Shown piece after piece: positions 28,435 through 36,709 of a DNA stretch of 64,000 nucleotides. This DNA is from Pseudomonadota bacterium (GTDB taxonomy: Bacteria > Pseudomonadota > Alphaproteobacteria > Rhizobiales > Pleomorphomonadaceae). The stretch covers positions 1 through 64,000 of the forward strand of contig JAEZHI010000032.1 in the NCBI GenBank assembly GCA_023436885.1, read 5' to 3'. Position numbers and translations under genes: made by a program. The first letter of the stretch is position 1. Every line of letters begins with the position of its first letter. The notes beneath the pieces are model-generated. The model did no database searches. It was not told the origin of the DNA and was given only the letters and a program-made list of their open reading frames with translations.

Positions 28435-29331
28435 TCACTCGGCGGCGAACCGTCCCGGAGACGGGCAAACCACTTCAAGCGGCAGCCTCATCAGACCATC
28501 GATGAACCCTGAGAGTTCGGCGGTGAGGCGAACGAAGCCCGAATGCGGCTCCAGCGTGCGCTCGTCCATATAGAGCGACCGGTTGATTTCGATCTGCAGC
28601 GCATGCAGCCCCTTGGCAGGACGGCCGTAATGCTCGGTGATGAAGCCACCGGCATAAGGGCGGTTGATCGCGACCTTGTAGCCGAGCGACGACAACGCGC
28701 TGGCCGCGTGATCAATGAGGGACCGCGACGCCGAGGTGCCGTGCCGGTCGCCAAGCACGAAATCGGAGCGCCCCTTGCTTTCCTGGCCGCGCACCGATGA
28801 CGGCATGGAGTGGCAATCGATCAGCACCGCCCGGCCGAAACGCACATGGGTCTGCGCCAGGAGGCGGGTCAGCGCGGCGTGATAGGGCTTGTAGAGGGTT
28901 TCGATACGATCGAGCGCCGCCTCGATCGGCATCGGCCCCGCATAGATCTCCTCGCTCTCGGAAATGACGCGCGGCACAGTTCCGAGCCCGCCAGCTACCC
29001 GGATGGAGCGGATGTTGGCAAAGGCCGGCATCCGGCCGTCGAACATGCGTGGATCGAGCTCGTAGGGCTCGCGATTGACGTCGAGATAGGCGCGCGGGAA
29101 ATGCGCCCGAAGAAGCGGCACGCCGGCCGTGACGGCATGCATGAACAGCTTGTCCACATGCGCATCCTCCGACAGGCGGATGCGGTGGCTGTCGAGCCGG
29201 CTCGCCGCGAGAAAGTCTTCTGGATAGCAGGCGCCGGAATGCGGTGAGTTGAAGACGAAAGGATGAATCTGCTCCGCGGGGGACAGAATCTCGAAGGGCG
29301 GTTCCGAGAGGAAATCGGTGACGACGCGCAT
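28435..29331 (-). CDS. N-formylglutamate amidohydrolase family protein
   Basis: 298 residues. The family hydrolyses N-formyl-L-glutamate to formate and glutamate at the end of one histidine-degradation route. Characteristic blocks: FVFNSPHSGACYP, EDAHVDKLF, HFPRAYLDVNREPYELDPRMFDG, and IDCHSMPS, with the metal-binding histidines and aspartate. The start at 29331 (MRVVTDFLSEPPFEIL) has GGAG four bases upstream; the frame is open to 29427 without family similarity. No hut genes are adjacent, so the true substrate may differ. It is divergent from cpdR. Confidence 0.88.
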   Translation of the reverse strand: MRVVTDFLSEPPFEILSPAEQIHPFVFNSPHSGACYPEDFLAASRLDSHRIRLSEDAHVDKLFMHAVTAGVPLLRAHFPRAYLDVNREPYELDPRMFDGRMPAFANIRSIRVAGGLGTVPRVISESEEIYAGPMPIEAALDRIETLYKPYHAALTRLLAQTHVRFGRAVLIDCHSMPSSVRGQESKGRSDFVLGDRHGTSASRSLIDHAASALSSLGYKVAINRPYAGGFITEHYGRPAKGLHALQIEINRSLYMDERTLEPHSGFVRLTAELSGFIDGLMRLPLEVVCPSPGRFAAE

Positions 29332-29697
29332 CCTTCTCCAGTCCGTAGAGCCGCACATCGGGCCGCCAAGTGGCCGTAAAATAGGGCTTCTGCATTCCTG
29401 ATTCTGAAATCTGCCCTGTTTTACCAAACCTGTCCATTGCTAACGTGGGTAATGCCGTGTTCGCCCGCTAACCATTATGGCGCAACGGGCTCGGTGCCCG
29501 GCCCTCTGAGATGGCCGTGATTCAAAAGTCACATGCGTCCCACTACGGGGTTTGAACGCCCTCCTGAAAAGTTCTACACAGGAAGAAACAGGCCGAAACG
29601 TGGGCCGCTAACCACAAGTTTACCCTGTCGGTGTTCTTGTGAGATAGTTGGGTTATCGTGCGGCCCGACACCGCTACTCATCTGACCGGAACTGCAA
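29332..29697. promoter_or_regulatory. 366-bp divergent spacer before cpdR with CtrA-like half sites
   Basis: No gene seen. CTAACCAT (29468-29475) resembles a CtrA half site, and CTAA-N7-TTTACC (29608-29624) matches TTAA-N7-TTAACC at all but two positions. In Caulobacter cpdR is under CtrA control, so these are plausible but unproven. Confidence 0.35.
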
Positions 29698-30060
29698 ATG
29701 AACCGTATTCTCCTGGCCGAAGACGATAACGACATGCGCCGTTTCCTGGCCAAGGCGCTCGCCAATGCCGGCTACGACGTCGTCTCCTACGACAACGGCC
29801 GGAGCGCCTATGAGCGGCTACGCGAAGAGCCGTTTACCCTGCTTCTGACCGATATCGTCATGCCGGAGATGGACGGCATCGAGTTGGCCCGCCGGGCCAC
29901 CGAGCTCGACCCCGACCTCAAGATCATGTTCATCACTGGCTTTGCCGCCGTGGCGCTCAATCCCGACAGTCAGGCTCCCAAGGACGCCAAGGTGCTATCG
30001 AAGCCCTTCCATCTCAAGGATCTCGTGCGCGAGGTCGAGAAGATGCTGGCGGCCGCCTGA
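29698..30060 (+). CDS. cpdR: Single-domain response regulator CpdR, ClpXP adaptor
   Basis: 120 residues, receiver domain only. Acidic residues EDD at 8-10, phospho-acceptor Asp52 in LLTDIVMPEMDG, switch threonine in MFITGFAA and lysine in SKPFHLKDL. The sequence is the CpdR type: unphosphorylated CpdR primes ClpXP for degradation of CtrA-pathway and other cell-cycle proteins, and the CckA-ChpT phosphorelay turns it off. The tRNA-Val gene follows 152 bp downstream, as in other Hyphomicrobiales. The two CtrA-boxed genes elsewhere in the window belong to the same regulatory network. Confidence 0.92.
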   Translation: MNRILLAEDDNDMRRFLAKALANAGYDVVSYDNGRSAYERLREEPFTLLLTDIVMPEMDGIELARRATELDPDLKIMFITGFAAVALNPDSQAPKDAKVLSKPFHLKDLVREVEKMLAAA

Positions 30061-30212
30061 GGCAAGGCGCAGTTTTCCAATCTGAAAACGTCTTTTGATC
30101 AAAGGCTTGAAGGGTAATTCGGAAAAGCGTCTTTAGCCCCTTGCGTGGGGAAGGAAAGGACGCTATATCCCCGCCCACGCCGCCGATGAGGTGGCCCCGC
30201 AAAACCGGAAAC

Positions 30213-30287
<75 letters not shown>

Positions 30288-30297
30288 TTCCCTAGAG

Positions 30298-30328
30298 GGA
30301 CTTGGCAGGAAACTGCTAGGTCCTTTTT
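30298..30328 (+). terminator. Terminator after tRNA-Val
   Basis: GGACTTGGCAG-GAAA-CTGCTAGGTCC (30298-30323) is an 11-bp stem with wobble pairs and a GAAA tetraloop, followed by TTTTT. Confidence 0.88.
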
Positions 30329-30420
30329 CGTTTCTGCCGTCCCGTTTAGCAACGAATGCCGCGGGCAACAGCTGAGCCCCGGCAGCAATTGCCGCCGAGC
30401 CGATCGGCTTCTTCAGCTCA

Positions 30421-31122
30421 TCACTCCGCCTTTTGCGCCAGCCAGATGATGTGGCCGGCGATGATCAGCTTCATGAAGTTCCGCTCCCAGACCGATTCCT
30501 CGCGCAGCGTGCCATCGAGGAAGTGGTTAAAGATGCTCTCGAAGGAAAAGAACGTATCGAAGCGGGCTTTCTTCATGATCCGCGCCATCGATAGCGTGAT
30601 GCCGTCGATACCCGGCCGAAGCTGCCGGACAGTGAGGCCATGCGATTCGAACACCTCGACGACGGCATAGGCCGTCCAGTTGAAGATGCTGTGGCTGTGA
30701 TAGGGCTCCAGCTGAGACACCGAACCGACAAAGATGCCGCCCTTGCGCAGGACGCGGCTCACTTCCGCGATGACGTCATCAGGGTAACGAACGTGCTCCA
30801 GAACCTGTCGGCAGAAGACGACGTCGAAGGAACTGTCAGGAAACGGGATGGTGCGTCCGTCATAGGTCTTGAAAGTCAGGTCGCTACGCACCCGATCGTC
30901 GACCTCCGCCGAGTGCTCGATATCAAGCCCAATGTAGGAGAGCTCCGGCATTACCGCCTTTAGCGGTTCGAAAGCATCGCCCGTACCACTGCCGAGGTCG
31001 AGAACGTCGATCTTGCCGGCAAAGCTCTCCCGGTTGAGTTCCATCATCTCGTAGACATCGATCTGCCTCGCAGTATCGGTCGGGACCTTGTGCTCGAGCA
31101 TGGAGCGGAGTTTGTCACGCAT
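30421..31122 (-). CDS. SAM-dependent class I methyltransferase
   Basis: 233 residues. Motif I is VLDLGSGTGDAFEPL, motif II the acidic end of YIGLDIEH, and the later blocks are IPFPDSSFDVVFCRQVLEHVRYPDDVIAEVSRVLRKGGIFVGSV, a Methyltransf_11-type arrangement. The C-terminal part (MKKARFDTFFSFESIFNHFLDGTL, ending in a hydrophobic helix KLIIAGHIIWLAQKA) may touch the membrane. The substrate is unknown; the position beside glycosyltransferases suggests a sugar or lipid carrier. ATG 31122 is preferred to the TTG at 31158. Confidence 0.78.
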   Translation of the reverse strand: MRDKLRSMLEHKVPTDTARQIDVYEMMELNRESFAGKIDVLDLGSGTGDAFEPLKAVMPELSYIGLDIEHSAEVDDRVRSDLTFKTYDGRTIPFPDSSFDVVFCRQVLEHVRYPDDVIAEVSRVLRKGGIFVGSVSQLEPYHSHSIFNWTAYAVVEVFESHGLTVRQLRPGIDGITLSMARIMKKARFDTFFSFESIFNHFLDGTLREESVWERNFMKLIIAGHIIWLAQKAE

Positions 31123-31235
31123 GGGATTTTCCAAACTGGTGTTATGGCCATCGAGCAAAAGGGATGGGCGCCGCGAAGCGATCCAATCGTCGGCAGCATG
31201 ATCAGACGTCTGGCTCGGAAGCTAGAACGTCTCTG

Positions 31236-32225
31236 CTATTCCTTTGCGACCTGCTGTGCGACCTGCAGGCAGAGGCCAGCATCGCCAAGAACGTCGATGC
31301 AATCCGGCGACCGGCGGAAATCGTCGTAGTAAAGCGTCCATGTTCCTTCCCGCCCAGCCCGATAGGGACCGAACTTGAAATACTGGTTCGTGCCGAGCCC
31401 CTTGTCGTTGTGACCAATGAAGCCCTTGACGGTGATGACCCAGGTTCCGTTGGCGAACACCTCGATGTGGCCGGTGCCGTCAGGACCGGGCTGTGAGTAA
31501 ATTGCGAAATCAATCCAGCCACTTTGCGGCGTCGGCAGGGGCGCGCCGTGGCTGGTGACCGTAAGCTTGTCCGTGCAGCTGTCGAACTCGCCCGCATCGG
31601 CATCCGTCCACTGCTCGTCATAAGCGACAAGAGTACGCATCTGGTTGGTATCCGGCCGCAACCAGACGCGCGTCAAGCCGGCCGGGCAACTAAGCCCCTT
31701 GTCGGTCTTGGTTGCCGGGATCCCGGGCTGGAAGTTGCTTTCGACGGTAGCGAAAAGTTTGCCGTTCCTGACGCGCAAGGCGAGGAACGGGCTGAAGTCG
31801 CCCTTCGTGTTGGGACCGATCTCGCGCTTCCATTGGGCGATCAGGTAGCGATGATCGTCGGTCGGAATGGGATCACCGAACTTGACGGCAAAGCCATCCC
31901 AAACACCCTTGCTATAGGGAACGCGCAACTTGGTCCGCTCCCAGATCTCGGCGCGTTCGCTGCAAAGATCATCCGTCGGCGGACAGAGGGATTTGACGCT
32001 GAGCTTCAGCGCGCCGGCGCCGGTCCGCTTCACTTCGCTCTGGAACGTGGCAGTGCCGGCAGCCTGTTCGGCATTCTTGCGATAATAGAGGCCGCCCTTC
32101 GGGTCGAAATCCGTTCCATCGAAGCCATCCGAGAGCTTCATTGAAGCCGCGTCGGCAGCGAAACTGGCAGAGCCATGTCCAAGCACGAGTCCGAAAACCA
32201 GCAGCAGAAAGAAGTGTCTGGTCAT
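31236..32225 (-). CDS. Secreted polysaccharide lyase-like protein (heparin lyase I fold)
   Basis: 329 residues with a signal peptide (MTRHFFLLLVFGLVLGHGSASFAADA). The body looks like a jelly-roll lyase of the Polysacc_lyase family: SLCPPTDDLCSERAEIWERTKLRVPYSKGVWDGFAVKF, HRYLIAQWKREIG, and SPFLALRVRNGKLFATVE. Paired cysteines suggest disulphides in the periplasm or outside. Family members cut uronate-containing chains. Start 32225 has GGAAGGA eight bases upstream. It is divergent from the GT32 gene, so it may trim or free the polymer made by the neighbouring cluster. Catalytic residues were not assigned. Confidence 0.68.
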   Translation of the reverse strand: MTRHFFLLLVFGLVLGHGSASFAADAASMKLSDGFDGTDFDPKGGLYYRKNAEQAAGTATFQSEVKRTGAGALKLSVKSLCPPTDDLCSERAEIWERTKLRVPYSKGVWDGFAVKFGDPIPTDDHRYLIAQWKREIGPNTKGDFSPFLALRVRNGKLFATVESNFQPGIPATKTDKGLSCPAGLTRVWLRPDTNQMRTLVAYDEQWTDADAGEFDSCTDKLTVTSHGAPLPTPQSGWIDFAIYSQPGPDGTGHIEVFANGTWVITVKGFIGHNDKGLGTNQYFKFGPYRAGREGTWTLYYDDFRRSPDCIDVLGDAGLCLQVAQQVAKE

Positions 32226-32465
32226 GGAAAGTCCTTCCCAGTTGCGCGGCCCAACCAATGCGGCGATGGCGAACATGGTGGATGATATCCGAGAGGCTCT
32301 ACAATTCCATAGGCGCTTGGGTGTGATGGAACGGGCTTCCGGGGATTAATTTCGCATGGGCGTCTGGTTTTGCAGACCAACCGTCATCACCGCGCTTGAA
32401 CCGTCCGTAAGTGGCGGGCTAGACAGGTTGCGGACACACCGAAGACGGACGCGCCGTTTCAAGCC

Positions 32466-33428
32466 ATGACCACCCGGGACTATTATCGATCGCTTCTGGC
32501 GAAGGCGGCCGAGTTGCAAGCCAAGGGGGCCTACGGCGAGGCGCGCGAGCTGCTGGAAAGCATGTGCAGCATGCCGGGCATCGAAGTGCTTGGGCCGAAA
32601 ACGGTGCTCGGATTGCCGCGCCGGCTGCACGCGGCCCTGCTGCGGCTCGCCAAGGCGGAAGGCGACCCGATCCAACGCGTCGGCTACCAATATCATCTGG
32701 TACCGCCACCCGTGCTGTTGGCGCGCTACGGACACGTCACGCCGGCCGAACGCGCCGCCATGGTCGAGGCCAACCGCCGCTCGGTGCCGCGCATCATCCA
32801 TCAGATCTGGATCGGCAATCTGGCGCCACCGCCGGCAACGGCCGCCTGGGCAGCGCACGCGACGAAACAGGGTTATGAGTACCGCCTGTGGCGGGAACAG
32901 GATATCGAGGCGTTTGGCATCGACAGGAACCCGCTTTACGGAGCCATGTTGCAGCGGGCCGACGTTCCAGGCGCGGTCGACATTGCCCGCTACGTCATCC
33001 TTGAGCGGCTTGGCGGCATCTATCTCGACGCCGACTGGTATCCCGCCCGGTCCGACATTTCGTTCCACGACTGGGCGCCCATGGTCGGCCTCACGGTCAT
33101 TGCCGAGCCCACCCCGCGACAGACGGGCATGGGCGCTACGCTATTGGCCAACTCCTTCATTGCCTCACCCGCCGGCCATCCGGTGTTCACCCGCCTTCTC
33201 TCGGCATTGCCGGACGTCATGGAGGCCCTCCCGGAAGGCCCCGCATGGTGGGCAACCGGCCCGCTGATTTTCACGGTTGCGGCCCGTGGAACTTCCGTCA
33301 CCGTCCTCGACCACACAATCGTCGCCGCGCGTTTTGCCCGCGGCACGCCGGAGACCGAGGTTATCGAGCATTGCCGCCTGGCCGCGACGAACGATTGCGG
33401 CCTGATCGCCGACTGGAAATCGTGGTAG
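32466..33428 (+). CDS. Glycosyltransferase, GT32-like with DXD motif
   Basis: 320 residues. An N-terminal helical part of about 100 residues precedes the catalytic domain, which starts RSVPRIIHQIWIGNLAPP. The donor-binding DXD is Asp188-Ala-Asp190 in DIARYVILERLGGIYLDADWYP, the classic GT32 (capsular/Och1-like) block. It probably adds a sugar to a lipid- or polymer-linked acceptor at the inner membrane face. It is first in a plus-strand set with a GT4 enzyme (49 bp downstream) and a deacetylase. The ribosome-binding site is weak. Confidence 0.82.
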   Translation: MTTRDYYRSLLAKAAELQAKGAYGEARELLESMCSMPGIEVLGPKTVLGLPRRLHAALLRLAKAEGDPIQRVGYQYHLVPPPVLLARYGHVTPAERAAMVEANRRSVPRIIHQIWIGNLAPPPATAAWAAHATKQGYEYRLWREQDIEAFGIDRNPLYGAMLQRADVPGAVDIARYVILERLGGIYLDADWYPARSDISFHDWAPMVGLTVIAEPTPRQTGMGATLLANSFIASPAGHPVFTRLLSALPDVMEALPEGPAWWATGPLIFTVAARGTSVTVLDHTIVAARFARGTPETEVIEHCRLAATNDCGLIADWKSW

Positions 33429-33477
33429 CCAACGTGCCAAGGCAACAGCCCTCCAGCAAAGGCACGGAGCATCCGGC

Positions 33478-34575
33478 ATGAAGATCGCCTTCTATGCCCC
33501 GATGAAGGCACCGGACCATCCCGTCCCCTCAGGCGACCGTCAGATGGCACGCCTGCTTATGGCGGCCCTCGAGCGCGCCGGGCACAAAGTCACCCTGGCC
33601 TCTCATCTGCGCAGCTACGGAAGAGAGCCAGACGAAGCGCATTACGCCGAAGTCGAGCGAGCCGCGCACGCCGAGATAGAACGGCTGTCGCAACAGTGGG
33701 CAAGCGAGGGGCGGCCAGACATCTGGTTCTGCTACCACCCGTATTACAAGTCGCCTGATGTGATCGGTCCCGCCCTCGCCGACCGCTTCGGTTGCGCCTA
33801 TATCACCGCCGAAGCGTCCTATTCGGCCCGTCGCAACATCGGCGTCTGGGAGCACACGCAAGCCTCCGTGATCGATAGCGTAAAGCGTGCGGCAGTCAAC
33901 TTCTGCTTCACGACCCGGGATCGCGAGGGCCTAGCCACAACTGCGCCCGACGCCAGACTGGCCTTGCTGCCCCCCTTCATCGACACAACGCCGTGGCTCG
34001 CGACCTCTCCCCTTCACGAGCCCGGCCGTCTGATCACCGTGGCGATGATGCGGTCGGGCGACAAGTTCGAAAGCTACCGTGACCTCGCAGCCGCCCTCAC
34101 CCGCATCAGCCACCTGCCCTGGCAGCTTGCGATCATTGGCGGCGGTCCCGAGCACGGCGCGGTGGAGGCGCTGTTTTCCAAGCTTCCGCCGGAGCGGATC
34201 GAGTGGCTCGGGGAACTCGCCCCCGACGAGATTGCTCGGCAGCTGGCGCGCGCTTCGATTTACGTCTGGCCCGGCCACGGGGAAGCTTTCGGGCTCGCCT
34301 ATCTCGAAGCCCAGGCCGTCGGACTGCCCGTCGTCGCCCAGGCGGTTGCCGGTGTTCCGGAAGTCGTGGAGAACGGCGAAACCGGACTGCTGACGCCAGC
34401 CGGCGACGTCGAAGCCTTTGCCGAGGGCATTGCAAGCCTCCTCACCAGCCAAGGCCGGCGCGACAGCTTGGCCGCTACGGCCAGACGACGTGTCGAGGAG
34501 CGCCACTCGCTGACCGGCGCCGCGCGGCGGCTCGACGCATTGCTGCCTCGCCACCACAAAGGAATGCCATCGTGA
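33478..34575 (+). CDS. Glycosyltransferase family 4 (GT-B fold)
   Basis: 365 residues. MKIAFYAPMKAPDHPVPSGDRQMARLLMAALERAGHKV is the N-terminal Rossmann start, and WLGELAPDEIARQLARASIYVWPGHGEAFGLAYLEAQAVGLPVVAQAVAGVPEVVENGETGLLTP carries the family's E-X7-E donor site (GEAFGLAYLEA). GGAG lies nine bases before the ATG. Its stop overlaps the GTG start of the deacetylase (GTGA), so the two are translationally coupled. Confidence 0.88.
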   Translation: MKIAFYAPMKAPDHPVPSGDRQMARLLMAALERAGHKVTLASHLRSYGREPDEAHYAEVERAAHAEIERLSQQWASEGRPDIWFCYHPYYKSPDVIGPALADRFGCAYITAEASYSARRNIGVWEHTQASVIDSVKRAAVNFCFTTRDREGLATTAPDARLALLPPFIDTTPWLATSPLHEPGRLITVAMMRSGDKFESYRDLAAALTRISHLPWQLAIIGGGPEHGAVEALFSKLPPERIEWLGELAPDEIARQLARASIYVWPGHGEAFGLAYLEAQAVGLPVVAQAVAGVPEVVENGETGLLTPAGDVEAFAEGIASLLTSQGRRDSLAATARRRVEERHSLTGAARRLDALLPRHHKGMPS

Positions 34576-35342
34576 CAGAAGACACCAACTGGGATCCGTT
34601 GCGGGCGAAACTGGATCAATGGCAGAACGACGGACGCGCCCTGCGGCTGTGGCTTCGCGATGACGACGCCGTTGAGCCAACGCCTCAGCTCGATCGCTTG
34701 CTCAACCTCGTGACGAACCACGCCGTACCGATCGCGCTTGCAGTCATTCCGGGAAAGACGGGCAAGCCTCTTGCCGACCGCCTCTCGAACACCGAACGGA
34801 TCGAAGTTTCGGTACATGGCTGGACGCACACCAACCACGCGCCGGCGGATCAGAAGAAGATGGAGCTCGGCCTCCATCGCCCGATCGAAACAGTTCTCGG
34901 CGAACTGGCCACCGGGTTCGCGACACTCCAGGCGCTGCACGGCAGTCGCTTCGTCCCACTGTTGGTCCCACCATGGAACCGCGTTGCGACTGAGGTGATG
35001 GCTGGAGCCGTCGCGATCGGCTTTGAGGCATGTTCGATCTACGGCCCCGAGAAGCCCGCACCACTGCCGCAGATCAATACGCACGTCGACATCATGAACT
35101 GGCGAGGTGGGGGCGGCGGACATACGCCTGAAAGGTTGGTTCCTGCACTGATCGCCGCGCTCGAAGACAGCCTCGAACACGGCCGCGCCGTGGGCGTTCT
35201 GACCCACCATCTCGTGCATGATGACGTCGCCTGGAACGGGCTGGAACAGCTGATGCGCCTGACGGCCAGTCATCCAGCCGTCAGATGGCTTCCGGTTGGG
35301 CAGTTGATGGACGAGTTGCCCCGCGTCACCACGACCGATTGA
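34572..35342 (+). CDS. Polysaccharide deacetylase-like protein (NodB-homology fold), GTG start
   Basis: 256 residues. LRLWLRDDDAVEPTPQLDRLLNLV contains the D-D metal-binding region of carbohydrate esterase 4-like enzymes, EVSVHGWTHTNHAP supplies the H-x3-H metal ligands, and LVPPWNRV matches the third motif. Such enzymes remove N- or O-acetyl groups from glycans. No signal peptide is seen, so it may act on lipid-linked precursors in the cytoplasm. GTG 34572 overlaps the previous stop and AAAGGA lies about nine bases before it. The longer frame from 34203 is only overlap with the upstream gene. Confidence 0.8.
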   Translation: MTEDTNWDPLRAKLDQWQNDGRALRLWLRDDDAVEPTPQLDRLLNLVTNHAVPIALAVIPGKTGKPLADRLSNTERIEVSVHGWTHTNHAPADQKKMELGLHRPIETVLGELATGFATLQALHGSRFVPLLVPPWNRVATEVMAGAVAIGFEACSIYGPEKPAPLPQINTHVDIMNWRGGGGGHTPERLVPALIAALEDSLEHGRAVGVLTHHLVHDDVAWNGLEQLMRLTASHPAVRWLPVGQLMDELPRVTTTD

Positions 35343-35371
35343 TCCAACACGCCCGGCCGGGCAAACCGACC

Positions 35372-36205
35372 TCAGACAATCACCGTCTGGCGATCACGAG
35401 CGGCAAACGCCGTGGAGAACTGCGCACGGACCTGCGCTTCGATCGCGTCGATGAGGTCGTCGGTACGCCAGGCCATGTGATGGATCAGCGCCATTTTGCC
35501 GACGCCCGCCGCTTGGGCCAGACGAATGGCCTGCTGCCATGAGGAATGGCCATAACCTTTGAACTGCACCATTTCCTCATCGGTGTAGCTGCCGTCGTAG
35601 ATAAGGAGATCGACTTGGTCGATCAGCGCCAGGACGGCGGGGTCCAGAGAGCCGGGCTCATGCTCGCTGTCGGTGACCAGGGCAACGGACTTGCCATTCC
35701 AATCGAGCCGATAGCCGATGACATCGCCCGGATGGGTCAGCTTTGCCGTGCGCAACGTGACGCCCGGATAGGGCTCCAACACGTCGCCAGCCACGAAGTC
35801 GTGGCAAATAATGCAACCCAGGCACATGTCTGGCGGAACCGGGAACCACGGCGGACGCATGAAGTCGTTCAAGAGCTCGCGCGTCGTCATCGTACCCGCA
35901 AGGTGCCCCGACCAAATCTCGACCTGGGAATCGCGGGTATGCAGCGGCGCGAAATAGGGCAGCCCCATCATGTGGTCATAGTGGCTGTGGGTGAGGAAGA
36001 GCTTGGCCAAGCGCCGCCCCTCCTTTTTAAATGCCTTTCCGGCCGGCGCGAGGCCGGACCCCGCATCAAAGATAAGAGACTGATCGCCGCAGCGCATCTC
36101 GATGCAGATCGTATTGCCGCCGTAGCGGGCATATTCAGGCCCAGAAACGGGAATGCCACCACGCGCTCCCCAAAAGTGGACTGACAGCTCTTTCTCGTCC
36201 ATCAC
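35372..36205 (-). CDS. Metallo-beta-lactamase-fold hydrolase
   Basis: 277 residues. The fold's metal ligands are intact: HSHYDH in LFLTHSHYDHMMGLP, a histidine in LTHPGDVIGY, aspartate in LVTDSEHE and a histidine in YGHSSW. The start VHFWGARGGIPVSGPEYARYGGNTICIEM is typical of Lactamase_B_2 members such as PhnP, RNase Z-like enzymes and cyclic-nucleotide phosphodiesterases. It is last in the ABC / cNMP-binding / MBL operon, five bp after the binding protein. That context makes hydrolysis of a cyclic nucleotide or its product an attractive inference, not a demonstrated one. ATG 36205 and ATG 36202 are both possible. Confidence 0.82.
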   Translation of the reverse strand: MMDEKELSVHFWGARGGIPVSGPEYARYGGNTICIEMRCGDQSLIFDAGSGLAPAGKAFKKEGRRLAKLFLTHSHYDHMMGLPYFAPLHTRDSQVEIWSGHLAGTMTTRELLNDFMRPPWFPVPPDMCLGCIICHDFVAGDVLEPYPGVTLRTAKLTHPGDVIGYRLDWNGKSVALVTDSEHEPGSLDPAVLALIDQVDLLIYDGSYTDEEMVQFKGYGHSSWQQAIRLAQAAGVGKMALIHHMAWRTDDLIDAIEAQVRAQFSTAFAARDRQTVIV

Positions 36206-36210
36206 GGCCC

Positions 36211-36678
36211 TTAATGCTGGAGAGCCGGCGTGTGCCGATTTCGCTCTACAATCAGCTCGGCAGTGGTAGCGCTGAGGCGACCAGCCAGAAGCTTGACGAT
36301 CTCAACCGATACCTCGGGGACGTCGGTCAGCAGCTTGACGAAATGCTCCTTGCGGATGCGGAGAGCGCAGACAGGCTCGCTTGCCCGCACCGTCGCGGTA
36401 CGAACCACGTTGCAGAGGATGGCCACCTCACCGACGATCGAATTGGCGCCAACTTCGGCGACCTGGGATTCGGCGCCAACGTCGCCAACCAGCACTTCAG
36501 CCCGTCCCCTGAGGAGCACATAGGCCGCGTCACCCACATCGCCCTCCCGGAACAGGATCTCACCGGGGCGATAGTTCACCCGGTCGGAGGCGAACGCCAG
36601 GAGCTTCAGCTTGGGACCGGGCACCCCAGCGAACAGGGGTACTTTCTTCAGACTCTGGAGCTCGTCATTGAGTAACAT
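36211..36678 (-). CDS. Cyclic-nucleotide-binding domain protein (Crp-like sensor without HTH)
   Basis: 155 residues, a single cNMP-binding barrel and little else. Visible: VPLFAGVPGPKLKLLAFASDRVNYRPGEILFREGDVGDAAYVLLRGRAEVLV, then VAEVGANSIVGEVAILCNVVRTATVRASEPVCALRI. In the phosphate-binding cassette the conserved G-E is kept (VGEVAIL), but the arginine that normally follows as R-T/S-A is present as VVRTATVRA, so binding looks possible. No DNA-binding domain follows. ATG 36678 has GGGAG eight bases upstream. It lies 31 bp after the ABC-like gene and probably regulates it. Confidence 0.85.
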   Translation of the reverse strand: MLLNDELQSLKKVPLFAGVPGPKLKLLAFASDRVNYRPGEILFREGDVGDAAYVLLRGRAEVLVGDVGAESQVAEVGANSIVGEVAILCNVVRTATVRASEPVCALRIRKEHFVKLLTDVPEVSVEIVKLLAGRLSATTAELIVERNRHTPALQH

Positions 36679-36709
36679 TGTTACCGCTCCCGCTGCCCAT
36701 CGATGCTGG

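Noticed and set aside
34203..34571. N-terminal extension of the deacetylase frame
   Set aside because: It overlaps the GT4 gene; its Arg-rich sequence is a frame shadow, and GTG 34572 has a proper ribosome-binding site.
35351..35362. 12-bp palindrome GCCCGGCCGGGC between two convergent genes
   Set aside because: Too short and GC-rich to separate from chance; no T-run on either side.
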